From: Rhodoferax sp. | Lineage (GTDB): Bacteria; Pseudomonadota; Gammaproteobacteria; Burkholderiales; Burkholderiaceae_C | Direction: 5' to 3' | Length of the DNA stretch: 19,787 bases | Assembly: GCA_026785765.1 (NCBI GenBank) | Contig: JAJAZK010000130.1 | Location: 1 to 19,787 of the forward strand | Shown here: piece after piece, positions 7,906 through 13,490 of the stretch | Position numbering within the stretch: the stretch's first letter is position 1 | Layout: every line of letters starts with the position of its first letter | Made by a program: the position numbers and the translations under genes | Notes under the pieces: model-generated | What the model was told of the DNA's origin: nothing | Databases searched by the model: none | What the model saw: only the letters and a program-made list of their open reading frames with translations

Positions 7906-8142
7906 ATGGAAAACGTCGACAACATCATCATTGAGCACCTGCGTGCCATGCGCGCAGACATTGCCTCGATCAAGGACGATATCCGTGAAGTGAAAACCCG
8001 CATCACCCATGTCGAGGCTGGGATTGCCAGTTTGAAACGCGATGCGGCCCACCAGTACGACGAATCTGTCGCCGCGAATGCGCGCTTCGACCGACTTACG
8101 GAGCGCATCGAGAAGATTGAACGAAGGCTTGATCTTCAGTAG
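7906..8142 (+). CDS. Small coiled-coil protein, paralog 1 of a local family
   Basis: A 78-residue soluble, highly charged, helical protein of unknown function. Its N-terminus (MENVDNIIIEHLRAMRADI) and C-terminus (RLTERIEKIERRLDLQ) are shared with two genes downstream. The middle shows heptad-like spacing of Ile, Val and Leu (IASIKDDIREVKTRITHVEAG), suggesting an elongated coiled coil. There is no signal peptide, membrane segment or cysteine. The ATG has no clear ribosome binding site; it starts 45 bases after the porin terminator. It is the most diverged of the three full-length copies in the centre. Short proteins of this style occur widely in Burkholderiales, but I know no function. Confidence 0.7.
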   Translation: MENVDNIIIEHLRAMRADIASIKDDIREVKTRITHVEAGIASLKRDAAHQYDESVAANARFDRLTERIEKIERRLDLQ

Positions 8143-8184
8143 TGAACTCTCCTATATGGCAGTGCCGGACAATATTTGACGAAC

Positions 8185-8208
8185 AACGTGTACAGCAACG
8201 TGTACAGC
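8185..8208. repeat. Two perfect tandem copies of a 12-base unit
   Basis: AACGTGTACAGC occurs twice back to back between paralogs 1 and 2. Each unit contains the palindrome GTGTAC/GTACAC core. It could be a small binding site or simple slippage. Confidence 0.7.
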
Positions 8209-8347
8209 GTCCTCCACGACTTCACGCCCTGAGGAGAGCTTGGTCAGCAAAGTGATTTGCGTCTGGCAATGGCACAGGTAAACTTGCCACGTAGAGGGGT
8301 GACACGACGAGACTTAGCAGGATGCCAAGCGCCGCGTTGGCGATTTC

Positions 8348-8605
8348 TTGAAAGTGGACCGGAAAATGGACGACGTAGAAAACATCATTATTGGGGACCT
8401 TCGTGCCATTCGCGCCGACGTTGGAACGGTAAAGGAAGACGTCCGTGAACTCAAGAATCGTATGGCCAACCTGGAAGGCGGGCAAGCGATGATCATGCAA
8501 AACTTGGGGCACCAGGCGTCGGTTAACGCACAACAGCATTTGAGCTACGACCGGATCATTGAGCGCATCGAGAAACTCGAGAAGCGCCTTGAGATCACCG
8601 GGTAG
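8348..8605 (+). CDS. Small coiled-coil protein, paralog 2
   Basis: 85 residues if started at the TTG (8348), 79 if started at the ATG (8366). It carries the family N-terminus DDVENIIIGDLRAIRADV, a central coiled coil (TVKEDVRELKNRMANLEGG), the segment QAMIMQNLGHQASVNAQQ and the C-terminal RIIERIEKLEKRLEI. The bases around the TTG are conserved in paralog 3, where the later ATG is ATC, which favours the TTG (or the GTG two codons later). It is helical and soluble with no known domain. Upstream non-coding bases are also similar to those before paralog 3, so the whole unit was duplicated. Function unknown. Confidence 0.68.
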   Translation: MKVDRKMDDVENIIIGDLRAIRADVGTVKEDVRELKNRMANLEGGQAMIMQNLGHQASVNAQQHLSYDRIIERIEKLEKRLEITG

Positions 8606-8745
8606 CGGGCATCTTTTGGTCGGTGCGATGCGAAGAGCCTTGCCTGCAATTGCCTTGTGTCTGGCAGTGGCGTAAGCAGTCTTGCCGTGTGGGGCCATTC
8701 CGCAGCAAGGCTTCTTTTGATACCCCGCGAGCTGTTGGAGATTTC

Positions 8746-9003
8746 TTGAAAGTGCACCAGAAAATCGAAAGTGTAGAGAATTTGGTTTTTGAGAATCTCA
8801 AGCGATTCCAGCTTGGGCAGGATCGCATTGAACGCAAACTCGAAGAGGTAAGCCGGCACTTGGCAAACCTCGCAGCAGGGCAAGCTTCAATCATCCAACA
8901 CATCGGTCATTTGGCATCTGTGGAGGCGCAGCAACAGGTGCAGGCCGACGATTTCGGGCAGCGTCTGGAGCGGATAGAGCGACGATTGGAACTTCAAAGC
9001 TAA
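8746..9003 (+). CDS. Small coiled-coil protein, paralog 3
   Basis: 85 residues from the TTG at 8746, which has GGAG five bases upstream; this exactly matches the length of paralog 2 from its TTG. The ATG used as a possible start in paralog 2 is ATC (Ile) here. Landmarks: KIESVENLVFENLKRFQLG, coiled coil (DRIERKLEEVSRHLANLAAG), QASIIQHIGHLASVEAQQQ and QRLERIERRLELQS. The N-terminal half is more diverged from paralog 2 than the C-terminal half. A T-rich run at 9032-9038 follows the gene but has no convincing stem. Function unknown. Confidence 0.65.
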   Translation: MKVHQKIESVENLVFENLKRFQLGQDRIERKLEEVSRHLANLAAGQASIIQHIGHLASVEAQQQVQADDFGQRLERIERRLELQS

Positions 9004-9036
9004 AGAGGCCGCGAATGACCATATGGGGGGCTTTTT

Positions 9037-9312
9037 TTAGTAGTACACCCTGTCGCGAGGCAATATTGAGAGCACAGAAATGGTGATGATGTTGTCGTGA
9101 ATCTCAGCCACTGCGCGCCAGTCGCCATGAGCCGTGTATGTTCACTTACCCGCCAACGGGCCACGCAGTGCGTGGCCCATAGTGCGTGGATCATCAATAC
9201 GGTCGAGCCGGCCTGATGGCGCTGGTCCGGATTGGCGCACTGGACGATGGTGTTTCAAAAACTGTTTTTCTGCGGTCTTCTTGATCTCTTCGTGGGGCAG
9301 GGGTTTAGTGAG
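9037..9312 (-). pseudogene. RelE-family toxin relic with an in-frame stop
   Basis: Read on the minus strand, this frame gives KKTAEKQFLKHHRPVRQ, then RLDRIDDPRTMGHALRGPLA, a TGA stop at 9142-9144, then GDWRAVAEIHDNIITISVLS and RDRVYY followed by TAA at 9037-9039. The order and spacing match RelE/ParE-superfamily mRNA interferases: KTAEKQF at the start, LDDPR.xG.ALxGPLAG in the middle, WRYRVGDWRxxxEIHD with the stop falling just before its aromatic/basic part, and a terminal R..VY. No start codon or intact antitoxin gene is visible upstream; the first residues may derive from an antitoxin tail. It lies just downstream of vapC, overlapping its last codons. Confidence 0.72.
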
Positions 9313-9751
9313 CCTTGTTTGAAAGAATCATCAGATGTTCGGGTCGGGCATCTGGCACGGCCGATAGCGGAATGCCCTGATCCAGGGTCACCAGGCGACC
9401 ACCGTTGCGCACCGCCAATGCGAGCAGGTACACGTCGGTCAGGTGTCGGCCGGACAGCAATTGATTCAAGTGCAAGGCACCCGGGCTCAACAGGCTAAGC
9501 GAATCTGGCCAGAACTCGTGCAGAGGGCTTGCTGCAGCTTCACCCAGAATGTCTGCGACCAGGGCAGCGGGTGTGTTGTTCAGGTAAGCGGGCTGCGACA
9601 GGATACGGATGCAGCCATTTTGCGTCAGCGGGCACGAGGCCCACCCGTGCTGCTCGGCGTTGTCGGAAAACCAGCGTGTTACCGTTGTATGGTGCACGTG
9701 CTCGGCATCGAGCAAGGCGATCAGCACGCTGACGTCGAGCATGGCCCGCAT
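9305..9751 (-). CDS. vapC: VapC-type PIN-domain ribonuclease toxin
   Basis: A 148-residue single PIN-domain protein; VapC toxins cleave tRNA or rRNA. It shows the family opening MLDVSVLIALLDAEHVHH with catalytic-type Asp6, the CPLTQNGCIRILSQPAY segment, and the C-terminal acidic pair in LTDVYLLALA (Asp106) and RLVTLDQGI (Asp124). Length is normal and the frame is intact. Its ATG overlaps the TGA of the upstream antitoxin gene (TGATG), indicating translational coupling. The VapC label is confident at family level; the RNA target cannot be predicted. Confidence 0.9.
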   Translation of the reverse strand: MRAMLDVSVLIALLDAEHVHHTTVTRWFSDNAEQHGWASCPLTQNGCIRILSQPAYLNNTPAALVADILGEAAASPLHEFWPDSLSLLSPGALHLNQLLSGRHLTDVYLLALAVRNGGRLVTLDQGIPLSAVPDARPEHLMILSNKAH

Positions 9752-9981
9752 CAGATACCCTCCACTTCGCGAATCGCGTTGACGTGCTCATGGGTCACCA
9801 GATGACCGCCACGCGGAATCGTGCGAAAGCCGGCCGCCGAGCGTTCAGTCGGCGCCAAGCGGGACGTGAGTGCCTGCCTTGCCAGCCGCGAGATCACTTC
9901 ACCGGCGGTGCTGTTTTCCATCCGCGCCAGTTCCTTTGCCGCCGCAAGCACATCGTCTGCCAAATCGAGAGTTGTTCGCAT
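9751..9981 (-). CDS. vapB: VapB-type ribbon-helix-helix antitoxin
   Basis: 76 residues. The N-terminal half (MRTTLDLADDVLAAAKELA, then TAGEVISRLARQAL) is a ribbon-helix-helix DNA-binding fold. The tail (GFRTIPRGGHLVTHEHVNAI) is the extended segment that plugs the VapC active site. It overlaps vapC by one base, the usual antitoxin-first order. A near-perfect palindrome 20 bases upstream is the likely autoregulatory operator. The module appears complete and functional, unlike its neighbours. Confidence 0.9.
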   Translation of the reverse strand: MRTTLDLADDVLAAAKELARMENSTAGEVISRLARQALTSRLAPTERSAAGFRTIPRGGHLVTHEHVNAIREVEGI

Positions 9982-10000
9982 GTTTTTTCCAGTAGATGAT

Positions 10001-10026
10001 TTGATGTTTAGATTCTAAAGCATCAA
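10001..10026 (-). promoter_or_regulatory. Palindromic operator/promoter of vapBC
   Basis: TTGATG-TTTAGA and TCTAAA-G-CATCAA form two 12-base arms around a single T; the only break is one extra G in the right arm. On the minus strand the centre contains TAGAAT, a good -10 element, about 20-25 bases before the vapB ATG. VapBC complexes typically bind palindromes overlapping their own promoter, so this is a strong candidate autorepression site. Confidence 0.65.
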
Positions 10027-10038
10027 GATGTATTGCCG

Positions 10039-10052
10039 ATTGCACTCGCAAT
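10039..10052. repeat. Short REP-like hairpin
   Basis: ATTGC and GCAAT flank an ACTC loop, followed by GACG. This resembles the CTCGCAATGACG hairpins scattered between genes in many proteobacteria. A single copy in the window; a genome-wide repeat status is inference. Confidence 0.4.
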
Positions 10053-10095
10053 GACGAAACTTGGGAATGCGCTTTGGGATGGTTATTTGGGATGG

Positions 10096-10117
10096 CGGGT
10101 TACTTTGCGCTAACCCG
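10096..10117. repeat. REP-like hairpin CGGGTTA/TAACCCG
   Basis: A perfect seven-base inverted repeat around an eight-base loop (CTTTGCGC). GCGGGTTA-loop-TAACCCG elements are a recurring intergenic repeat type in proteobacterial genomes. With the preceding hairpin it occupies the gap between vapB and the fourth coiled-coil copy. No gene is seen in 10027-10124. Confidence 0.5.
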
Positions 10118-10124
10118 ACACGCC

Positions 10125-10401
10125 CTGGCTGGCAATAGGTATATCTTGCCGTAAGGCCAGCTCAAGGTGGGCAGCACCGTAGATGCTCAGGCTATACCGC
10201 AAGGAAGAAATGCCTGAGCTCAAGAATCGTATGGCCAACCTGCAAGGCGGGCAAGCGATCATCATGCAAAACTTGGGACACCCTCTTGCATCGGTGCAAG
10301 CGCAACAACAGCTTCAGGCGGATGTTTTCGGACAGCGTCCGGAGCGGACTGAGCGTCGATTGGAGCTTCAATGTGGACGAGACCACCAATGGCGGGAGTA
10401 A
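10125..10401 (+). pseudogene. Truncated, mosaic fourth copy of the coiled-coil family
   Basis: The leader (CTGGCAATAGG, then TCTTGCCGT) resembles the leaders of paralogs 2 and 3. The reading frame then enters directly at ELKNRMANLQGGQAIIMQNL, almost identical in bases to paralog 2 (three mismatches over about 62 bases from 10214). It switches to a paralog-3-like end (SVQAQQQLQADVFGQRPERT, RRLELQ). The conserved N-terminal third (VENIII..LRAIRADV) is missing. An ATG at 10183 or 10210 could still start a 63-72 residue product, but Arg-to-Pro-type changes in the last helix (QRPERTERR against QRLERIERR) suggest decay. Confidence 0.6.
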
Positions 10402-10410
10402 ACTCAAAAC

Positions 10411-10704
10411 ATGGAACTGGAAATTTACAGCGCGTTCGTGAAAGCTGGCGTCCCGGAGTCAGACGCACGAGCAGCGGCTGAATCAATCAATAAAGAGATT
10501 GACAAGCGGTACGCGGTGCATGCCCAGCAACTTGCAACACGTGGAGATGTGGAGTCGGTACGCAAAGAGGTCGCTGAGGCGGAAATCCGGCTAACCCCTT
10601 CAATCACGGAAGTACAAAAGAGCATTGTCGATATGCAGCGGCGGACGATTGCGGCTGTGTTTGGCGGGATGGTGGCGTTTGCCGCGATTCAAAAACTACT
10701 GTGA
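10411..10704 (+). CDS. Small coiled-coil protein with C-terminal membrane anchor
   Basis: 97 residues, not recognised as a named family. The N-terminus (MELEIYSAFVKAGVPESDAR) looks like a small helical domain. Residues about 40-75 are a charged coiled coil (LATRGDVESVRKEVAEAEIR), and the last ~20 residues (TIAAVFGGMVAFAAIQKLL) form one membrane helix. The layout resembles DUF1640-like coiled-coil/membrane proteins, but that is only a similarity in design. A GGGAG lies 12 bases upstream of the ATG, rather far. Its TGA overlaps the GTG of a tiny membrane ORF, and it follows the mosaic coiled-coil relic closely, which may or may not be functionally meaningful. Confidence 0.65.
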   Translation: MELEIYSAFVKAGVPESDARAAAESINKEIDKRYAVHAQQLATRGDVESVRKEVAEAEIRLTPSITEVQKSIVDMQRRTIAAVFGGMVAFAAIQKLL

Positions 10705-10784
10705 CCACTTGTATCACCTGGGTTGTAGCTTCGATTTTTGCAACCATCGGGTTGTTTGCCGCCTACACGAGACTATGGCGTTGA
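10701..10784 (+). CDS. Possible 27-residue single-pass membrane peptide
   Basis: A GTG at 10701 overlaps the previous stop as GTGA, and the frame runs 27 codons to TGA at 10782-10784. The product begins TTCITWVVASIFATIGLFAA and ends YTRLWR: one hydrophobic helix with a positively charged C-terminal end. There is no independent ribosome binding site, so expression would depend on translational coupling to the membrane-anchored gene upstream. It ends just before the candidate starts of the DUF3047 gene. It could be chance, since the region is short and hydrophobic codons are common, but the overlap plus the membrane profile make it worth listing. Confidence 0.35.
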   Translation: MTTCITWVVASIFATIGLFAAYTRLWR

Positions 10785-11566
10785 AGGCAGGCACAGTGAA
10801 ATCAAAGCCGCCGCAAAGCGGCTTTCTTTTGCTCATGTTGATCATGCTGTCGATGCTGGCGGGTTGCGCGTCGCAACCATCCGCTGTCGACGCGCTGGAT
10901 GTCTCGGCGACGCCGTGGGCCACCGTCGTAGCTGCGGGTGGCCCGGCGCCGCAATGGACACACCAGCAGTTCCCGGGCAAACGCGCCAGCCAGTACCGCT
11001 ATGCGCGGGTAGACGGGCGCGACGCAGTGCGTGTGCAATCCAGTTCTTCCATCAGCATGTTGCGCCAGGTGCTGCGGGTAGAGCCGGGCGACCTGGGCCG
11101 TTTGCGTTTTTCCTGGAAGGTGCCGACTTTGATCACAAGCGCCGACATGAAGGACCGGGACGTCGAAGATTCTCCGGTGCGCGTGGTGTTGGCTTTCGAG
11201 GGCGACCGTAGCAAGTTTTCGGCGCGCGATGCAATGTTGTCCGAGTTGGCGCATGCGTTGACCGGCGAACCGTTGCCGTATGCGACCTTGATGTATGTCT
11301 GGTGCAATGAAACCGCGGCCGGCACCGTCTTGAACGGTAACCGCACCGGCCGCATCCGTAAGCTGGTGCTGGAGTCTGGCGGGGCAAAACTCAACCAGTG
11401 GCTGGACTACGAACGCGACATCCGGGCCGATTTCGAGAAGGCCTACGGCGAGCCGCCCGGCGCACTGGTGGCGATTGGCATCATGACCGACACTGACAAC
11501 ACACGCTCCGCGGCGACCGCCTGGTATGGGCCGGTCCGGCATATCGGCGTCAAGCGCGCGCCGTGA
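10775..11566 (+). CDS. DUF3047-family lipoprotein
   Basis: About 263 residues from the ATG at 10775, or 256 from the GTG at 10796; the latter gives a more typical lipoprotein signal (KSKPPQSGFLLLMLIMLSML). The lipobox is LAGC (the Cys of GCASQPS), so the protein is probably lipid-anchored in the envelope. The mature part fits DUF3047: LRFSWKVPTLI, a conserved acidic stretch (DRDVEDSPVRVVLAF), TLMYVWCNE, WLDYERDIRADFEKAYGEPP and GIMTDTDNTRSAATAWYG. The fold is probably a beta-sandwich with unknown ligand. No catalytic residues are known to me. It is possibly co-transcribed with the small membrane genes upstream. Family call firm, function unknown. Confidence 0.85.
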   Translation: MALKAGTVKSKPPQSGFLLLMLIMLSMLAGCASQPSAVDALDVSATPWATVVAAGGPAPQWTHQQFPGKRASQYRYARVDGRDAVRVQSSSSISMLRQVLRVEPGDLGRLRFSWKVPTLITSADMKDRDVEDSPVRVVLAFEGDRSKFSARDAMLSELAHALTGEPLPYATLMYVWCNETAAGTVLNGNRTGRIRKLVLESGGAKLNQWLDYERDIRADFEKAYGEPPGALVAIGIMTDTDNTRSAATAWYGPVRHIGVKRAP

Positions 11567-11568
11567 TT

Positions 11569-11584
11569 GCATCCATGTGGATGC
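11569..11584. repeat. Seven-pair hairpin after the DUF3047 gene
   Basis: GCATCCA and TGGATGC are separated by only TG, three bases after the DUF3047 stop. There is no T-run afterwards, so it is not a standard intrinsic terminator. It could be an operator for the AbiE-like locus 67 bases downstream or an mRNA end structure. Confidence 0.35.
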
Positions 11585-11650
11585 GCAGCGAAAATGTGCA
11601 ACATGAAAGGCGTGGCATCTTGCCCGTTGGATCTATAAAGAGGGAGTAGC

Positions 11651-11980
11651 GTGTGCCTTGAAGTTGAGTCAATTGAATCCGTGCGCAGTTCTTTTGATCT
11701 GGCGGTACTGAAAAAGTTGGCAGGCAAATACATCTGGTGGAAGACACCCGATGACGCGGTGGCGAAGCCGCAGCGCGTGATCGCGCAGGTCATGAATATC
11801 GGCGACTGCTGCGATGTTCAGGAACTGGCGGTGCTGTTCGGTGATGACGTTCTGCGCCGGGTGCTGGAGCATGCCGAACCCGGCTATTTCAATGCCCGTT
11901 CCTGGGCCTGTTGGCACTACCTCTTGCAATTGGCGGTGGTGAATCAGGTACCGCCGCTCCCAGTGCGGAGATTTGCGTGA
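11651..11980 (+). CDS. Antitoxin-side protein of an AbiE-type toxin-antitoxin locus
   Basis: 109 residues from a GTG with GAGGG six bases upstream. The core YIWWKTPDDAVAKPQRVIAQ, VMNIGDCCDVQELAVLFGDD and RVLEHAEPGYFNARSWACWHY, plus a C-terminal PPLPVRRFA, is the pattern of the short protein usually encoded just before AbiEii/AbiGii nucleotidyltransferase toxins in proteobacteria. GDCCDVQ replaces the more usual GDYDDVQ as I remember it. It overlaps the next gene by four bases (GTGA), as in intact loci. It appears complete. Its exact biochemical role (antitoxin or helper) is not established to my knowledge. Confidence 0.72.
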   Translation: MCLEVESIESVRSSFDLAVLKKLAGKYIWWKTPDDAVAKPQRVIAQVMNIGDCCDVQELAVLFGDDVLRRVLEHAEPGYFNARSWACWHYLLQLAVVNQVPPLPVRRFA

Positions 11981-12207
11981 GTTTTCTGCCGCGAATGGAA
12001 AAATTGCCAGCGGGACTCGCCAACGCCCGGGAAATGTACGGTCCGAACTTCCAGCCCAGCGAAAGTTTGAAGGCGCTGGTCTATTTTGCCGATAGAGACT
12101 TGAGCGGACTTGCAGAAACAGTCAAAGCGCCCCTGATCGAATCGGTGAGCGCCGTACGAAGGCTGCCACCCGTCAAGATGCTTTCCCGACAGCTTTCCAA
12201 GGAGTGA
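11977..12207 (+). pseudogene. AbiEii-type nucleotidyltransferase toxin with its catalytic domain deleted
   Basis: Only 76 codons remain. The first dozen (GTG, then SFLPRMEKLPA) match the normal start of these toxins. The frame then jumps directly into their C-terminal part (REMYGPNFQPSESLKALVYF, ADRDLSGLAETVKAPLIESV). Full-length relatives are roughly 200 or more residues and contain the nucleotidyltransferase motif (GGTALAL, then DFDFF) between these parts. None of that is here. The junction is in frame, near GLAN at about 12011-12025. The residual ORF ends four bases before the M20 gene and its last codons carry that gene's AAGGAG ribosome binding site. It could still be translated, but not as an active transferase. 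Confidence 0.7.
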
Positions 12208-12210
12208 CAC

Positions 12211-13443
12211 ATGACGCCAGATAATCCGCATCGCCTGCGCGTACGGGGCCGCGCATTCGCCCACATTGCGCAGTTCCACCCGGAGTTGACGGCGCTGCGG
12301 CGCGACCTGCACGCGCATCCGGAGCTGGGGTTCGAGGAGCGTTACACCGCCGGTCGGGTCGAAGGAGCGCTGCGTTTGTGTGGCGTCGACGAGGTTCACA
12401 CGGGCATCGGAAAGACCGGCGTCGTGGCAGTGGTGCGCGGCAAACAGTCGGGCAGCGGGAAGATGACGGGCTTGCGCGCCGACATGGACGCTTTGCCGAT
12501 GACCGAGCACAACGACTTTGCCTGGAAGTCCGGCACCAGCGGCCTGATGCACGGTTGTGGCCACGACGGCCATACCGCGATGCTGGTCGGCGCGGCGCGG
12601 TATCTGGCGGAGACACGCAATTTCGACGGCACCGCCGTGCTGATCTTCCAGCCCGGTGAAGAAGGGTACGCCGGTGCCCGCGCGATGATCCAGGACGGCC
12701 TGTTCGACCGCTTTCCGGTGGACGCGGTGTACGGCATGCACAACTGGCCCTCGATGCGCCCCGGCACGGTAGGTATCAACCCGGGGCCGATGATGGCCGC
12801 ATCCGACCGCATCACCATCACCGTAACCGGACGGGGCGGGCACGGCGCACATGCCTACAACACCATCGACCCGGTGCTGGTGGCAGCGCACATCATCACC
12901 GCGGTGCAAAGCATCGTCTCGCGCAACGTGCGCCCGGTGGACAGCGCGGTCATCAGCCTGTGCTCCATGCGCGCCGGGGAACCGGCGGCGATGAGTGTGA
13001 TACCGGACACCGCAACCCTGGTCGGCACTGTGCGCAGCTTCAGCCCGGTGGTGCAAGACATGCTAGAGCGCCGCCTGACCGAGTTGTGCGGCGCGGTGGC
13101 GATAGGTTTTGGTGCCAGTGCAACCGTTTTGTACGAGCGCAGTTACCCGGCGACGATCAACTCGACGGCAGAGGCGCATTTCGCCGCTGATGTGGCCACC
13201 AGCCTGCTCGGGCGCGAGCATGTGGTGCGGGATCTGGAGCCCAGCATGGGGGCCGAGGACTTCTCTTTCATGCTGCAGGTCAAGCCCGGAGCCTACTTGC
13301 GCATCGGGCAGGGCGAGGAGAACGGCGTGGGTAGCTGTTTCCTGCACAACAGCCGCTACGACTTCAACGACGACATTCTGCCGTTGGGCTCAGCCCTGCA
13401 CGCGAGCCTGGTGGAACACGCCATGCCGCTGGCAGCGGCCTGA
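12211..13443 (+). CDS. M20-family amidohydrolase (hippurate / N-acyl amino acid hydrolase type)
   Basis: A 410-residue zinc-type peptidase-fold enzyme of the M20D group that hydrolyses N-acyl amino acids such as hippurate or indole-acetyl conjugates. Visible motifs: RRDLHAHPELGFEE (30-43), RADMDALPM (89-97), metal-binding MHGCGHDGH (113-121, Cys116 and His118), catalytic Glu150-Glu151 in FQPGEEG, MHNWP with His177, the lid-domain GRGGHGAHAY (208-217) and C-terminal His379. Length is normal. The ATG has AAGGAG seven bases upstream, inside the end of the AbiEii remnant. There is no signal peptide, so it is cytoplasmic. It converges with hexR, 47 bases apart. Substrate cannot be fixed from sequence. 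Confidence 0.93.
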   Translation: MTPDNPHRLRVRGRAFAHIAQFHPELTALRRDLHAHPELGFEERYTAGRVEGALRLCGVDEVHTGIGKTGVVAVVRGKQSGSGKMTGLRADMDALPMTEHNDFAWKSGTSGLMHGCGHDGHTAMLVGAARYLAETRNFDGTAVLIFQPGEEGYAGARAMIQDGLFDRFPVDAVYGMHNWPSMRPGTVGINPGPMMAASDRITITVTGRGGHGAHAYNTIDPVLVAAHIITAVQSIVSRNVRPVDSAVISLCSMRAGEPAAMSVIPDTATLVGTVRSFSPVVQDMLERRLTELCGAVAIGFGASATVLYERSYPATINSTAEAHFAADVATSLLGREHVVRDLEPSMGAEDFSFMLQVKPGAYLRIGQGEENGVGSCFLHNSRYDFNDDILPLGSALHASLVEHAMPLAAA

Positions 13444-13490
13444 TCCCGCCAGCTACCACACCGCTCGTTCGCTATGCATGCAACGGGCAA

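Larger units (their letters stand above)
8240..9003 (+). repeat. Diverged tandem duplication covering paralogs 2 and 3 and their leaders
   Basis: Beyond the coding similarity, the leaders align: GTCTGGCAATGGC (unit 2) with GTCTGGCAGTGGC (unit 3), CTTGCC about 17 bases later in both, and GATTTCTTGAAAGTG directly at the start codon in both. Each unit is about 390 bases. The duplication therefore included the upstream region, not just the reading frame. Confidence 0.65.

Noticed and set aside
7002..8108. 368-codon minus-strand frame over the porin, its terminator and paralog 1
   Set aside because: It crosses a perfect intrinsic terminator and two plus-strand genes, and shows no protein features.
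8143..10410. CRISPR array or insertion sequence as the explanation for the repeats
   Set aside because: The repeats are diverged, coding and about 390 bases long, with no short regular repeat-spacer pattern and no transposase or terminal inverted repeats.
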